The notes: a model not told the origin generated them from the letters alone. 64,000 nucleotides of DNA from Candidatus Phyllobacterium onerii (GCF_028331445.1 NZ_JAQMHX010000001.1:62001-126000); one strand, 5' to 3'. Shown: positions 33,353 to 43,275, numbered from the stretch's first letter. Made by a program: numbers and translations.

Positions 33353-33994
33353 ATGTTTTCACATGACCGCATATGGGCGGCCATAGATGCGCTGGCAGAA
33401 CGCCACTCGCTTTCCGTATCGGGATTGGCGAAGCGTGCGGGGCTTGATCCAACAACCTTCAACAAATCCAAGCGCTACGCTGTTGACGGACGCGCAAGAT
33501 GGCCGTCAACAGAATCGCTCGCCAAGATCATGGAAGCTACCGGCGCTTCTCTGGACGAATTCATGACGCTCGTTTTGGGCAGGGCCAGCGGCGGGAATGG
33601 TGGCGCGACACGTGCTGTACCGCTGCTTGGCTTCGCGCAGGCAGGCGCTGGAGGCTTTTTCGACGATGGCGGCTTTCCTGTGGGCCAAGGCTGGGATGTC
33701 GTCGAGTTTCCGGTAGGGTCTGCCGACTCTGTTTATGCGCTTGAAGTGTCGGGCGAATCCATGCTGCCGCTCTATCGCGACGGCGATACGATCATCGTTG
33801 CGCCCGGCGCGGCAGTGCGACGGGGTGATCGTGTGGTGGTGCGTACAAAGGACGGGGAAGTCATGGCCAAGATACTTGCACGACAGACACCGCGGACAAT
33901 CGAGTTGCAGTCGATGAACCCCGAGCACCCCAATCGCACCTTCGATGCAGTCCATATCGATTGGATCGCACGGATCCTGTGGGCAAGCCAATAG
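33353..33994 (+). CDS. Helix-turn-helix repressor with S24 (LexA/CI-like) autopeptidase domain
   Basis: A 213-residue regulator. The N-terminal part has an HTH (LSVSGLAKRAGLDPTTFNKS, about 20-40) and the C-terminal part an S24 peptidase fold: VSGESMLPLYRDGDTIIV holds the nucleophile Ser, and RTKDGEVMAKILAR the partner Lys. LexA and phage CI repressors with this dyad cut themselves on DNA damage; other S24 regulators sense other signals. The cleavage point, normally Ala-Gly or Cys-Gly before the peptidase domain, may be AQAGAGG near residues 95-101. The gene sits alone behind an AT-rich region with repeats and is followed by the thermonuclease-like gene after 13 bases. It is not the housekeeping LexA. 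Confidence 0.85.
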   Translation: MFSHDRIWAAIDALAERHSLSVSGLAKRAGLDPTTFNKSKRYAVDGRARWPSTESLAKIMEATGASLDEFMTLVLGRASGGNGGATRAVPLLGFAQAGAGGFFDDGGFPVGQGWDVVEFPVGSADSVYALEVSGESMLPLYRDGDTIIVAPGAAVRRGDRVVVRTKDGEVMAKILARQTPRTIELQSMNPEHPNRTFDAVHIDWIARILWASQ

Positions 33995-34007
33995 GAACGC
34001 ATTTTAC

Positions 34008-34898
34008 ATGCGCCAGCTACCGCTTTATGCCCTGACCGTTCTGGTGGCTTTGGGGCTGATCTACGCTTTCGTCGCCCCCTTTAACGGGGGCATCGATACG
34101 CCTAGTCAAAGCCAAGGCGTCGATGTCACGCCAGAGAATTTCGAACTGCCCGATGAGATGACCAATGCCGCGCCAGAAGATCCATCGGAAGCCACACAGC
34201 CGCAGGGAAGGGTTACATCACCGCAAGCGCGTCAGGTCGATCCGGATGCGATGGCCCCCTCAGGTATTGACAATGCACCGCTCGAACGAGTTGAGCCTCG
34301 CCCACCCCTGAGTACAACGCTGGAAATGCTTCCCGCACCGCCGACAGCTCCTACGCCGGCGCCACCTCCGACACCTGTCGACAACACTGCCAGGCCAGTA
34401 CTTCTTTATCGCCCCGTCGCTACCGCAGCTGGCACAATTGAAGCAGGCGGTTACCGAATCGCGCTGGATGGGATCGAGGTAGTTCAACCGGAGGAAACCT
34501 GCATTATGGATGGCGGTAGTGCATGGCCGTGTGGCATGGCTGCACGGACCGCGTTCCGCAATTGGCTACGCTCTCGCGCTGTCGAGTGCAACGTACCGGG
34601 ACAACCGCCCGACGATATCATCGCCACGCAATGCAGGCTCGGCAATACGGATCTTGCCGAATGGCTGGTGCAGAATGGTTGGGCACGCGCGAAGGACGGA
34701 ACGCCCATGGCGGATGGGATGAAGAAAGCCGACGAAGCCAAACTTGGTATCTTTGGTAGTCCCCCCGCAGCGCTGCCAGCCTCAGCCAACTTGCCCATAC
34801 CGTCGGTGAGTGATGCGCCGGAACCTGCTGCCGAGCCGCTACCGTCTCCGCCACCATTGGCTGTACCAGACGCCCCATTCCCACCGCGCCCGGAATAG
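34008..34898 (+). CDS. Thermonuclease-like (SNase fold) envelope protein
   Basis: A 296-residue protein. A membrane anchor or signal (MRQLPLYALTVLVALGLIYA) is followed by a long Pro/Gln-rich linker (about 30-125), an SNase-like OB fold (about 135-260) and a Pro-rich tail. The domain shows YRIALDGIEVVQPEETCIMD, WPCGMAARTAFRNWLRSRAV, CRLGNTDLAEWLVQNGWARA and KADEAKLGIFG, the last three typical of the family. The catalytic Asp/Glu/Arg set of staphylococcal nuclease is not clearly conserved, so activity is doubtful. ATG 34008 is preferred since the longer frame overlaps the repressor gene. Its stop lies directly next to the convergent VOC gene stop. Confidence 0.78.
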   Translation: MRQLPLYALTVLVALGLIYAFVAPFNGGIDTPSQSQGVDVTPENFELPDEMTNAAPEDPSEATQPQGRVTSPQARQVDPDAMAPSGIDNAPLERVEPRPPLSTTLEMLPAPPTAPTPAPPPTPVDNTARPVLLYRPVATAAGTIEAGGYRIALDGIEVVQPEETCIMDGGSAWPCGMAARTAFRNWLRSRAVECNVPGQPPDDIIATQCRLGNTDLAEWLVQNGWARAKDGTPMADGMKKADEAKLGIFGSPPAALPASANLPIPSVSDAPEPAAEPLPSPPPLAVPDAPFPPRPE

Positions 34899-35282
34899 CT
34901 ATGCTTCGTGGCAAACAGCCTCGATGTTATGGCCGTCAAGGTCTCGCACAAACGCGCCGTAATAATTGGGATGGTAATGCGGACGCAATCCGGGTCGTCC
35001 GTTGTCACTACCGCCAGCCGCTATCGCAGCCGCGTGAAAAGCATTGACGATATCGCGGCTTTTGACACGAAAGGCGATGTGAAGCGGCGGTTTGTTAGGC
35101 TCGCCATTGGTTACCCAGAAGTCGGGCTTGCCACCCTCGCCAAAACCCGCCACATCCGAGCTTCCCGTTACCGAAGCTGGAACTTCGTGGAGCAACTCGT
35201 ATCCAATTGGAGCGAGCGCTTCCCGATAGAATTTCTTGCTTCGCTCGAAGTCACTTACAACGACACCTGTGTGATCGATCAT
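34899..35282 (-). CDS. VOC family protein (glyoxalase-like)
   Basis: A 127-residue vicinal-oxygen-chelate protein: MIDHTGVVVSDFERSKKFYR with the first metal-ligand His, HIAFRVKSRDIVNAFHAAAI with the second His, and YYGAFVRDLDGHNIEAVCHE with the C-terminal Glu. These three ligand positions suggest an intact metal site. Members include glyoxalases, dioxygenases and antibiotic-resistance proteins; this short form is usually of unknown substrate. It is convergent with the thermonuclease-like gene and lies 33 bases downstream of lysK on the opposite side. Confidence 0.87.
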   Translation of the reverse strand: MIDHTGVVVSDFERSKKFYREALAPIGYELLHEVPASVTGSSDVAGFGEGGKPDFWVTNGEPNKPPLHIAFRVKSRDIVNAFHAAAIAAGGSDNGRPGLRPHYHPNYYGAFVRDLDGHNIEAVCHEA

Positions 35283-35315
35283 TCGTCCCTCGGAGAGAAT
35301 TTGAGGCGCACTATC

Positions 35316-36971
35316 TCAAGTTAATTGTCCCATGAGCGCTCTCGCAATCAATGCGCGCGTCTCGGCGATTCCGTAGAGTGCCACGAACGATCCGAAGCGC
35401 GGTCCGCGTTCTTGGCCAATAAGAACCTCATAGAGCATCTGAAAGAACGATACGGACACGCCCGGGCCCCCCTCCGGGCTTTTTTTCGCATGGTCCTGAT
35501 AGCGTTCGATGCCGCGGGCCACGTCCAACATGGCATTTTGAATCATGCTACCGTCGGCATCGTCAGGCAGGGCTGCGAGCGTTTTGTCCATCCCCTCGAG
35601 TGCCAGACGTTCCACTTCGTCGGGTGCCCGGAATTTCTTTGTCGGCTTTACGAAATCATTGAAATAACGGATAGCGTAGCCGACTAGTGCATCAAGTTCC
35701 GGACTGTTCTGCGAGGTCACACCGGGTGCGTAGCGGGAAATGAAACCCCAGAGAACGCTACGGTTTTCAGCGTTGGAAGCGCTGACGAGATTCAACAGAA
35801 GCGCGAACGGTACTGGCATCTCCACAATCGGCGGATTTCCATTGTGCAGGTGCCAGACAGGATTGTTCAGCCGGTCTTTCCAGGATTGGCGCTCGTAGGC
35901 GGCGAGATAGGTGAAATATTCATCCACTGCCTTGGGAATGACATCGAAATAGAGACGCTTGGCCGTTCTCGGCTTCTGGAACATGTAAAGGCCGAGACTT
36001 TCCGTGGGCGCATAGGTCAGCCATTCATCGATACTGATGCCATTCCCCTTTGACTTGGATATCTTTTGGCCAACATCATCGAGAAACAGCTCATAGACGA
36101 AATGCTCGGGCGCCCGGCCTCCCAAAATCTCGCAAATGCGGTCGTACACGATTGCATTTGTCTGATGATCCTTGCCGAACATCTCGAAATCCACACTGAG
36201 AGCCGCCCAACGCATGCCGAAGTCAGGCTTCCATTGCAGTTTGACATTACCACCCGTCACGGGGACGGTAGTCTCGGTGCCGTTTTCGTCGTCAAAAGTT
36301 ATCGTGCCGTTCTTGGCGTCGACATTCTTCATCGGCACGTAGAGAACCCTGCCGCTCGTGGGAGAGATCGGCAAAAAGGGGCTATAGGTTGCCTGGCGTT
36401 CCTCCCCGAGCGTTGGCAACATCACCTTCATGATGTCATCGTAATGCTTCACCGCTCGAAGCAACACTTCATCGAAGCGTCCTGATTTGTAGTATTCCGT
36501 CGCACTGGCAAATTCGTAGTCGAAGCCGAACGTGTCAAGAAAGCGGCACAGCATGACGTTGTTGTGGTCAGCAAAACTGCTGTAATCGCCACCAAAGGGA
36601 TTTGGGACGGACGACAGTGGCTTATGCAGATGCGGCACTAGTGAGGAGGGGTCCGGTACGTTGTCCGGAATCTTCCGCATGCCGTCCATGTCATCAGAAA
36701 AGCACAGCAGCTTGGTGTTGACCAGGTCCTTGGTCAACACCCGAAAGGCATGGCGCACCATGGAAGTGCGCGCCACTTCACCGAATGTGCCGATATGCGG
36801 GAGGCCCGAGGGGCCATAGCCCGTTTCGAACAATATCGTCTCGGGGTAACCGGTCTTTTCATAGCGTTTGATGATCTTTCGCGCCTCCTCGAAAGGCCAT
36901 GCTTTGGCCTCTGCTGCCGCCTCGATTAATTCGGGGCTCAGTTCGATTTGAGTATCAAGGCGCGAAGTCAT
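35316..36971 (-). CDS. lysS: Lysyl-tRNA synthetase, class I
   Basis: A 551-residue class I lysyl-tRNA synthetase (LysK type), the form found in many alphaproteobacteria and archaea instead of the class II enzyme. The HIGH-like motif is [13 protein letters not shown] (near 53-65) and the KMSKS-like loop is KISKSKGNG (near 303-311). The C-terminal helical part binds the anticodon. It charges tRNA-Lys in the cytoplasm. ATG 36971 has AGGAAA at good distance; a longer frame to 37064 has no family similarity. It is followed by the VOC gene on the same strand. Confidence 0.95.
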   Translation of the reverse strand: MTSRLDTQIELSPELIEAAAEAKAWPFEEARKIIKRYEKTGYPETILFETGYGPSGLPHIGTFGEVARTSMVRHAFRVLTKDLVNTKLLCFSDDMDGMRKIPDNVPDPSSLVPHLHKPLSSVPNPFGGDYSSFADHNNVMLCRFLDTFGFDYEFASATEYYKSGRFDEVLLRAVKHYDDIMKVMLPTLGEERQATYSPFLPISPTSGRVLYVPMKNVDAKNGTITFDDENGTETTVPVTGGNVKLQWKPDFGMRWAALSVDFEMFGKDHQTNAIVYDRICEILGGRAPEHFVYELFLDDVGQKISKSKGNGISIDEWLTYAPTESLGLYMFQKPRTAKRLYFDVIPKAVDEYFTYLAAYERQSWKDRLNNPVWHLHNGNPPIVEMPVPFALLLNLVSASNAENRSVLWGFISRYAPGVTSQNSPELDALVGYAIRYFNDFVKPTKKFRAPDEVERLALEGMDKTLAALPDDADGSMIQNAMLDVARGIERYQDHAKKSPEGGPGVSVSFFQMLYEVLIGQERGPRFGSFVALYGIAETRALIARALMGQLT

Positions 36972-37094
36972 TCGTTTTTCCTGTGTTCGTGCCGTCTGGT
37001 AAGGCGGGCGGACACTATGGCGCAAGGTGGCTGGCGTCAATTGCATGTGCCCGTTTGAATCCAATCTGCTCTGATCTCAAATGGTTCAATCAGC

Positions 37095-37934
37095 TCAATA
37101 AAAATCGACCGGAAAATAACGTAGATAGAGTTCGGATGTAGTGCCTTTTTCCTCCATCGCCTTCAAGGCGAAATTAAAGGCATCGATAAGTTCGCTATTC
37201 TTACGTGTGGTCGCAATGGTCAATCCATCACCCAGAAACTGCGGCGCGATATAGGGACCACCGATGAAGGCGCAGCAGTTGCCCGACTCAATGCTGCCGA
37301 TCCAGAAGGATAGATCCGACCCGTCACCGAATACGGCGTCAATCTTCTTTGCTTGGAGATCCTTGAGCAGGAGATCACGCGAGGGGTAGCCGACCCAATG
37401 GCCCTTCGGGAAATCGTTAGCAAAAATCACTTGGTGCACTGACCCTGCTACAACGCCGACTGTCTTTTTTTCGAGCGTATCGGCAAGAGGCTCGGTAAGT
37501 GGCGTTTCCTTCAGCGTCACAAATCGTGCCGGCAGCATCATATAAGGTGTCGTAAAGGCGAGTTTCTGACGCAAGGCTGCTGTCGGTCTTAGGCCAGCAA
37601 TAATCGCTTCCGCTTCTCCATTTTCAAGTGTTGGCAGCAATTCATTCCATGGGCGCGCTTCAACCTGACACATTGCAGTGACAGCGAGCTCATCACAGAT
37701 CGCCCGCACCAGATCGATATTGAAGCCGGAAATGCGTCCTGTACTATCAATAAAATTGAAGGGCGGATAGTCGACCGTAGTCACAAAACGAATGCGCTCG
37801 ATTGTGGAAAGATTCGGCTTGGAAACATGTTCACGTCCGTCCCAATAGTGCGGAAAGTTCGACGCGGCATGGGCTGGCGACACCGCCATCAGGACGATGC
37901 TTAGAGCGGTTGTAGCGAGTGTGCGGAAATGCAT
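37095..37934 (-). CDS. Periplasmic amino-acid-type solute-binding protein (family 3)
   Basis: A 279-residue binding protein with a signal peptide (ALSIVLMAVSPAHAA, cleavage near 24). The mature part has the family 3 pattern: RFVTTVDYPPFNFIDSTGRI, GFNIDLVRAICDELAV, WNELLPTLENGEAEAIIAGL and KTVGVVAGSVHQVIF. It would bind an amino acid or similar small ligand in the periplasm. No ABC permease or ATPase gene lies next to it, so it either serves a transporter elsewhere or acts as a sensor or an enzyme-like relative. AT-rich DNA lies upstream. Confidence 0.88.
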   Translation of the reverse strand: MHFRTLATTALSIVLMAVSPAHAASNFPHYWDGREHVSKPNLSTIERIRFVTTVDYPPFNFIDSTGRISGFNIDLVRAICDELAVTAMCQVEARPWNELLPTLENGEAEAIIAGLRPTAALRQKLAFTTPYMMLPARFVTLKETPLTEPLADTLEKKTVGVVAGSVHQVIFANDFPKGHWVGYPSRDLLLKDLQAKKIDAVFGDGSDLSFWIGSIESGNCCAFIGGPYIAPQFLGDGLTIATTRKNSELIDAFNFALKAMEEKGTTSELYLRYFPVDFY

Positions 37935-38233
37935 TCGGTCTCAACGTAACAGTGTGATTTGCCGTGAGAGTAACACGATCTGGGTCCCCTTGACAGGCTG
38001 GCTCCAGCCCGTTCAGAAAAACTAATGACAATCACGAAATTTCAATATTAATTGTTAATATTTCGCATAGTCTGCATTATATATCGAGAAATACTACTTC
38101 TAGTGTATTGATATCTTTATATTTCAATTTTTGATTGAAGGTTTCAGATGGTGTTGTTGCGTAACTTCATTTGCTATTTCCAGATGTCACCGGGGAGTTT
38201 AGTTGCCGCCATCCTTCACTAGAGATACCCGCC
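37935..38233. other. AT-rich gap before the glycosyltransferase gene
   Basis: These 299 bases are visibly more AT-rich than the surroundings, especially 38030-38160. They contain the perfect inverted repeat AATATTAA-TTG-TTAATATT at 38044-38062. No gene with a ribosome site was seen. It probably holds the promoters of the divergent genes. Confidence 0.55.
38044..38062. repeat. AT-only inverted repeat
   Basis: AATATTAA and TTAATATT flank TTG, giving a perfect 8-base-arm palindrome in AT-rich DNA, about 110 bases after the start of the binding-protein gene (minus) and 170 before the glycosyltransferase gene. Such AT-rich sites can be bound by MucR/Ros-type silencers in rhizobia, but no regulator can be assigned. 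Confidence 0.4.
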
Positions 38234-40069
38234 ATGACCAAGGAAATAGCGATTTCGCTCGCCGCACGCCTCTGCGCAGGCGGAATGGCGAAGCCGCCGA
38301 TCATCGCGGCGTTCAGGCGATCTTTTTACAATGCGACTTCCTTCGTCGAAGAGCTTTATGCATCCGATGGTGCCGATGATGCATTGATCGCCTCGTGTAT
38401 TGCTGATGAAGCAGGCTTGTTGTTTGAGGAGATAGCTAAAGATGTTCATGTCGTCGCCCCCACGATACCGAATCCAGTGGCTCTGAGGCGTATAAGACAC
38501 GCAGTAGTCGTCACATGTGATCACACGACATTGATCTATATTGCGCCGACGCTGCAAGAAATTGCAGTGCTCAAACTTCATCTTCCCAAAAGCCAGGATA
38601 TCGCAGCCCGACTGAGAATAACGACTCCCGCGCATCTTTTAGAATTTCTGCGACTGCATTACGAGCGGGCGCTAGCGGAAAATGCCGTAGACAGCGTTGA
38701 AACGACTAGTCGAGGATTCTCGGCAAGGATTGTTGTGACCGGCAGCCAAGGCATTCTTCTCGGGCTTTCGAGCGCGTCAATCCTATTCGGGCTTGCGCTT
38801 GCATCTTCTTGCCTATGGTTCATTCTTCACATGCTTTTCTCGGTGTTTTTTTCCGGATGCATCCTACTGCGCCTATTGGCGATGAGGGCAACGATAAGAA
38901 GAGAAACGCGAGTCCTCCCAACCGTTCCAGCGCGCGAGCTTCCTGTCTATAGCGTCATGATTGCACTTTACCAGGAGGCCGATGTAGTTCCGCAATTGGT
39001 CCGGGCCATGACTGAGCTCAACTGGCCACGCTCGAAGCTGGAAGTAACCTTCCTGTGCGAAGCGGATGACTTCGCGACCATTGCAGCGTTCGAGGATCAA
39101 AAACTACCCCATGGTTTCATGGTCATTCCGGTGCCCGGCATCGGGCCTCGTACAAAGCCGAAAGCCCTGAACTACGGACTTCAAATGGCGCGCGGAGAAT
39201 TTGTGGTTGTTTATGACGCAGAAGACCGACCGGATCCTGATCAACTGCTTGAGGCATGGCAGCGCTTCAGTGTGGGAGGGGGCAATCTAGGCTGCCTGCA
39301 AGCTCCATTGGTTATTGCGAACGCTCACGAAGGATGGCTTGCCCGTTTGTTCGCATTTGAATACGTCGTGCATTTCTTTGGCCTCTTGCCCTGGCTTGCC
39401 CGCAACGGTCTCGTGTTGCCGCTCGGCGGAAGTTCCAATCATTTTCGCCGCGACTGTCTCGAGGGAGTCGGTGGTTGGGACCCATACAACATGACCGAAG
39501 ATGCTGAACTTGGTACGCGGCTCGCTCGTCGCGGATTTATTGTCGAGATGTTGTCGCTGCCAACGATTGAAGATGCGCCGACGGTCACCGACGTGTGGTT
39601 GCGGCAGCGGACACGCTGGCTGAAAGGCTGGATGCAGACTTGGCTATTCGAGATGCGGCATCCGAGGCAGTTTCTGGGCGATCTCGGTTTTCGACGGTTT
39701 CTAGTCTATCACATGTTGATAGCAGGATTAATTGTCTCTTCGCTGCTGTATCCGCTGATGCTTGTTTTCATTGCGTATTCGGGGGTCAATCTTGTTTTGG
39801 AAAACGCTGGTACCGCCGACCGCGGCATTTTACTCTATGATTGCATGAATATTACTATGGGTTACCTCTCGTTCCACGCGCTGGGAAAGCGTAGCCCCGT
39901 AGGCAAAGATATAAAGGGTTCGATACTGCGCGTCATACCGTTTTATTGGATGTTGGTATCCGTCGCTGCATGGCGTGCGGTCAAACAGCTCTGCACACAG
40001 CCCTTTCTATGGGAAAAGACGCCTCACCGACCGGCCGCGGTTAGAGAAAGCCTGGACCCGAACCGATAA
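38234..40069 (+). CDS. Membrane glycosyltransferase, family 2, with N-terminal MshEN-like domain
   Basis: A 611-residue enzyme. About 1-160 resemble the N-terminal domain of type II secretion ATPases ([20 protein letters not shown]), a domain that in some proteins binds cyclic di-GMP. Two helices (about 170-215) and the GT-A domain follow: [33 protein letters not shown] (nucleotide-sugar and metal Asp), [16 protein letters not shown] (catalytic base) and QRTRW (QxxRW of processive synthases). Further helices close the protein. It probably makes or extends a surface polysaccharide. ATG 38234 is my choice; TTG 38171 is an alternative. It overlaps ppk2 by 29 bases, convergently. GC content looks lower than in its neighbours. 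Confidence 0.85.
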   Translation: MTKEIAISLAARLCAGGMAKPPIIAAFRRSFYNATSFVEELYASDGADDALIASCIADEAGLLFEEIAKDVHVVAPTIPNPVALRRIRHAVVVTCDHTTLIYIAPTLQEIAVLKLHLPKSQDIAARLRITTPAHLLEFLRLHYERALAENAVDSVETTSRGFSARIVVTGSQGILLGLSSASILFGLALASSCLWFILHMLFSVFFSGCILLRLLAMRATIRRETRVLPTVPARELPVYSVMIALYQEADVVPQLVRAMTELNWPRSKLEVTFLCEADDFATIAAFEDQKLPHGFMVIPVPGIGPRTKPKALNYGLQMARGEFVVVYDAEDRPDPDQLLEAWQRFSVGGGNLGCLQAPLVIANAHEGWLARLFAFEYVVHFFGLLPWLARNGLVLPLGGSSNHFRRDCLEGVGGWDPYNMTEDAELGTRLARRGFIVEMLSLPTIEDAPTVTDVWLRQRTRWLKGWMQTWLFEMRHPRQFLGDLGFRRFLVYHMLIAGLIVSSLLYPLMLVFIAYSGVNLVLENAGTADRGILLYDCMNITMGYLSFHALGKRSPVGKDIKGSILRVIPFYWMLVSVAAWRAVKQLCTQPFLWEKTPHRPAAVRESLDPNR

Positions 40070-40955
40070 TCAAGGCGTCCTCGTTGCCGATCAAATCGAG
40101 ATCTCGGCCCTTGTAGGGTAGGCTCAAGAGTATTCGGCGGATCACTGCATGGCGTGCGCGGCGTTTGTCGTTGGAACGCACGATCGTCCACGGCGCGTAA
40201 GGCGTATGGGTCCGAGCAAACATCTGGTCGCGTGCCTTCGTATAGTCGTCCCACTTTTCGGCACCCATGATATCGATCGGTGAGAATTTCCAGTTCTTTA
40301 AAGGGCTATGCCTGCGATCATGGAAGCGCTTCAATTGCATGATTTGGCCGATATCGAGCCAGAATTTGAAAAAATGAATATCATCGGCCACGACCATGCG
40401 CTCAAGGCCGGGTGCCTCTTCGAGAAATGTCTCATGCTGTTCGGGGGTGCAAAATCCTAGCACGGGCTCGACCCCGGCGCGATTATACCAGGAACGGTCG
40501 AAGGTTACGAACTCGCCGGTGGTGGGAAAGTGCGAGACATAGCGTTGGAAATACCATTGGCCCCGCTCGGTCTCGCTGGGTTTGGGCAAGGCGACGTTGC
40601 GCGCGGAGCGCGGATTCATGTATTGACGCAAATTGAAGATCGTGCCGCCCTTTCCCGCCGCGTCCCGTCCCTCGAAAACCGCCATCACCCGACCGCCGGT
40701 ATCCTGTAGCCAGTACTGCAGCTTCACCAGCTCGATTTGCAACTTCTCGAGGGTCTCCGCATATTCGTCTTTTGGCATCTTTTCAGTATAAGGAAAATCA
40801 CCGGATTCCAGCGCGCCATCTTCGATCCAGGCCGGTAATTTCGGATCGTCAATATTGAAGCTGCGCTTCTTGCCGTCAATCTTCAGTTTGAGTGTAGATT
40901 TCCCCTGACCCGGGCGTTGCGATGTCTTTTTTGAATCTTTACCCAACTCATTCAT
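40041..40955 (-). CDS. ppk2: Polyphosphate kinase 2
   Basis: A 304-residue PPK2-family kinase. Walker A is [20 protein letters not shown] (near 93-112) and Walker [40 protein letters not shown] and [20 protein letters not shown] are also family motifs. The enzyme uses polyphosphate to phosphorylate nucleoside diphosphates, or the reverse, in the cytoplasm. I chose ATG 40955 (GAGG four bases upstream), which gives the usual length; the open frame extends to 41252, but that part lies in phoR antisense. It is divergent from phoR (84 bases between starts), a fitting neighbour for phosphate control. Confidence 0.92.
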   Translation of the reverse strand: MNELGKDSKKTSQRPGQGKSTLKLKIDGKKRSFNIDDPKLPAWIEDGALESGDFPYTEKMPKDEYAETLEKLQIELVKLQYWLQDTGGRVMAVFEGRDAAGKGGTIFNLRQYMNPRSARNVALPKPSETERGQWYFQRYVSHFPTTGEFVTFDRSWYNRAGVEPVLGFCTPEQHETFLEEAPGLERMVVADDIHFFKFWLDIGQIMQLKRFHDRRHSPLKNWKFSPIDIMGAEKWDDYTKARDQMFARTHTPYAPWTIVRSNDKRRARHAVIRRILLSLPYKGRDLDLIGNEDALIIGSGPGFL

Positions 40956-41039
40956 CCTCAATTGACATAAAGCCATGTTATTGGGAGAGCGTTGGCTCGT
41001 CCAGAGGCGAAAAAGGACTGTAGTGCAGGAGTTTAACGC

Positions 41040-42293
41040 ATGCGCATATGGAGGCTGGAAAGCCGGACCTTGTGGCGAAGAGCTGTGGAAAGGTTGATCC
41101 AGGCGCGGTTTGTGCTGGGAGTTGCTGCATTCATAACGGCCTTGGTTCTGAGTTCCGGCGCGTCCTGGTGGTTGAGTTTTGGCATCCTGATGCTGGTTTT
41201 CCTCGCCGTCGTCATGCTTTCCGCAGCTCTCCCCCGCAACACGGCCCGACACCCCGATACGAATATTAATGATCCGGCAATCTTCAGCCTATCAGGTCAG
41301 CAACTTGCAACGCAATTGCCGGATCCGCTGATCATTTTTGATCATGAGGGGACGATACTTTACGTCAATCCTGCTGCCAATGGCGCTTTTCCGCCATTGG
41401 CGCGGGGCGGTGCGCTATTGATGCATTTTCGTGCGCCTGAAATGCAGACACTGGTTCAATCGGTCGTGGCGGATGCGATGGCACGATCTGTCGATTATTT
41501 TGAGCGCGTTCCGGTAGAGCGCTGGTATCGCGCCACCGTGCTTCTGCTCGACCAGGCGGGTGGAGCAGATCGACAATATCTGTTGTCATTCCGCGACCAA
41601 ACTGAGGCGCATCGTCTGGAGCGCATGCGCTCCGACTTCATCGCCAATGCCAGTCATGAGTTACGCACACCGCTCGCCTCGCTCAGCGGTTTTATTGAGA
41701 CTTTGCGGGGCCCCGCACGAAATGATGAGGCGGCTCGCGATAATTTCCTCCAGATCATGCAGAAACAGGCCGAACGCATGGCGCGGCTGATCGATGACTT
41801 GCTGTCGCTGTCCCGCATCGAGATGAAGGCACATATTGCCGTCAAGGATCAGGTAGATCTGGCGGTAGTGCTCAACCATGTGGCAGACTCACTTAGCCCG
41901 CTCGCTGCCGAACTTGGCGTCGAGTTTGAGCGGAATATTGATGCTGGTCCCATCAATGTTCTCGGCGATCGTGATGAACTGACGCAGGTTTTCCAAAACC
42001 TCCTGGAAAATGCCTGCAAATATGGCCAATCCGGCAAAAAGATTATCATCGAGTTAAAGCGGGATGGTGGGTCTATCAAGGCCACGATACAGGATTTCGG
42101 TCCGGGCATTCCAGACGAGCATATACCGCGGCTTACTGAGCGGTTCTACCGTGTCAGCCTGGAGACGAGCCGAGCTCAGAAGGGAACCGGTCTTGGCCTT
42201 GCTATCGTCAAACACATCCTTACACGACATCGCGCACGGCTGATCGTCCGGTCCAAAGTCGGCGAAGGCTCGTCATTCACCGTCGTGTTTTGA
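41040..42293 (+). CDS. phoR: Phosphate regulon sensor histidine kinase PhoR
   Basis: A 417-residue membrane histidine kinase. Two close N-terminal helices (about 20-65) are followed by a PAS domain (about 80-190, [20 protein letters not shown]), the H-box [20 protein letters not shown] (His near 206), the N-box [15 protein letters not shown] and the ATP lid [13 protein letters not shown]. Length and layout match PhoR of rhizobia, which phosphorylates PhoB when phosphate is low. CAGGAG precedes ATG 41040. Here pstSCAB, phoU and phoB do not follow; the next gene is gcrA on the other strand. PhoR is the best call; another PAS kinase cannot be excluded. Confidence 0.82.
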   Translation: MRIWRLESRTLWRRAVERLIQARFVLGVAAFITALVLSSGASWWLSFGILMLVFLAVVMLSAALPRNTARHPDTNINDPAIFSLSGQQLATQLPDPLIIFDHEGTILYVNPAANGAFPPLARGGALLMHFRAPEMQTLVQSVVADAMARSVDYFERVPVERWYRATVLLLDQAGGADRQYLLSFRDQTEAHRLERMRSDFIANASHELRTPLASLSGFIETLRGPARNDEAARDNFLQIMQKQAERMARLIDDLLSLSRIEMKAHIAVKDQVDLAVVLNHVADSLSPLAAELGVEFERNIDAGPINVLGDRDELTQVFQNLLENACKYGQSGKKIIIELKRDGGSIKATIQDFGPGIPDEHIPRLTERFYRVSLETSRAQKGTGLGLAIVKHILTRHRARLIVRSKVGEGSSFTVVF

Positions 42294-42316
42294 CCTCCGA
42301 AAGTCCACATCTCGTA

Positions 42317-42342
42317 ACAAAAAAGGCGCCACTCGGCGCCTT
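42317..42342 (-). terminator. Rho-independent terminator of gcrA
   Basis: AAGGCGCC (42323-42330), loop ACTC and GGCGCCTT (42335-42342) form a perfect 8-bp hairpin. Read on the minus strand it ends in a run of six T, 23 bases after the gcrA stop. It lies between convergent phoR and gcrA and may also slow phoR transcripts. Confidence 0.85.
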
Positions 42343-42364
42343 GATGGGTTGTCTACACTCGAAA

Positions 42365-42889
42365 TTATCGGATGCGCCGGCGATCCGAAGCCGGCTGATA
42401 CGCCAAACGGGAATGATAGGTGCAGTAAGGCCCTGATTCGCCGACATCATTACCGCAGAAATTGAAATCCGGTTGTAGAGGATCTCCGACTGGCCATTTG
42501 CAGGTTCGCTCGCTCAACTGCACAAGTTCGAGCCGCCGGGAAATCGGCACCACAACATCCGTTACAGTCTTCGTGACGGTATGCGTCACGAGATCAGTGC
42601 TGTATTCTGTCTGCAATGCGGTTGCGCCGACACTGCGGTTCACAACCCTGCTCGACATGTGTCCGAGGGAGCCGGCGCTTCGATGGCCGCTGGACGCACC
42701 GGTGTTGACCTTCTTGCTGCGTGTCTGGGTTGATGTGGTTTTCCCACGTCCCGACAGCTTCAGCCGATGTACCTTGCCAATGACAGCATTGCGGCTGACA
42801 CCACCCAGTTGTGCTGCGATCTGGCTTGCACTCAGACCTTCGGCCCAAAGTTTCTTTAGCTGCTCTACGCGCTCATCTGTCCAGTTCAT
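42365..42889 (-). CDS. gcrA: Cell-cycle regulator GcrA
   Basis: A 174-residue GcrA. The N-terminal DNA-binding region (1-45: NWTDERVEQLKKLWAEGLSA, then QIAAQLGGVSRNAVIGKVHR) is diagnostic. A basic linker follows, and the C-terminal part with RTCKWPVGDPLQPDFNFCGN and YCTYHSRLAYQP contains the conserved Cys/His pattern that contacts sigma-70. GcrA activates promoters whose GANTC sites are methylated by CcrM, linking transcription to chromosome replication. Three GANTC sites lie within 180 bases upstream of its start, and a hairpin terminator closes the gene. Confidence 0.96.
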   Translation of the reverse strand: MNWTDERVEQLKKLWAEGLSASQIAAQLGGVSRNAVIGKVHRLKLSGRGKTTSTQTRSKKVNTGASSGHRSAGSLGHMSSRVVNRSVGATALQTEYSTDLVTHTVTKTVTDVVVPISRRLELVQLSERTCKWPVGDPLQPDFNFCGNDVGESGPYCTYHSRLAYQPASDRRRIR

Positions 42890-42936
42890 CGTTTCCTAGC
42901 TCCATATGGGGCTCAGTTTTGTGCGGACGTTAGACT

Positions 42937-43068
42937 GAATCCTTCCTCGTATCTGGATTGCTCCAGATTGGCCTGATACTATATCTATTCAGATGACGAG
43001 GACGCCGCACGAAATCTAGCTATTTCGTTTCTCAACGTACAATATGGGATGACTCTGTGACAAGAGTC
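42937..43068. promoter_or_regulatory. Three GANTC (CcrM) sites upstream of gcrA
   Basis: GAATC at 42937-42941, GACTC at 43051-43055 and GAGTC at 43064-43068 are CcrM methylation sites in the 5' region of gcrA. The last two form an inverted repeat with an 8-base spacer. Cell-cycle-dependent methylation here could time gcrA transcription; this is inferred from work on other alphaproteobacteria. Confidence 0.5.
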
Positions 43069-43235
43069 GGGCGAGTGTCACGGTATGGGTTTTTGGGGTT
43101 TTCCCCAACTTGCGCGGTCAACTGTTACAAAAAACACTCGCTAAGCGGCTTGGGCTTGCTCGTTAGAGTTGCAGGGACGAAATCTTGAATGCATCGACAG
43201 CTCAGGTCGCAGTGAAGACTTGTTAAAGTGTTCAT

Positions 43236-43264
43236 TTGACAATTGAGGTTCGAATGACGATATT
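43236..43264 (+). promoter_or_regulatory. Putative argD promoter
   Basis: TTGACA (43236-43241) and GATATT (43259-43264) are 17 bases apart, a good vegetative promoter reading toward argD. Transcription would start near 43270, just before the hairpin at 43276. Confidence 0.5.
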
Positions 43265-43275
43265 ACGATTGTATG

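Noticed and set aside
42462-42899. 145-codon plus-strand frame opposite gcrA
   Set aside because: gcrA on the minus strand is unmistakable; this is its shadow.
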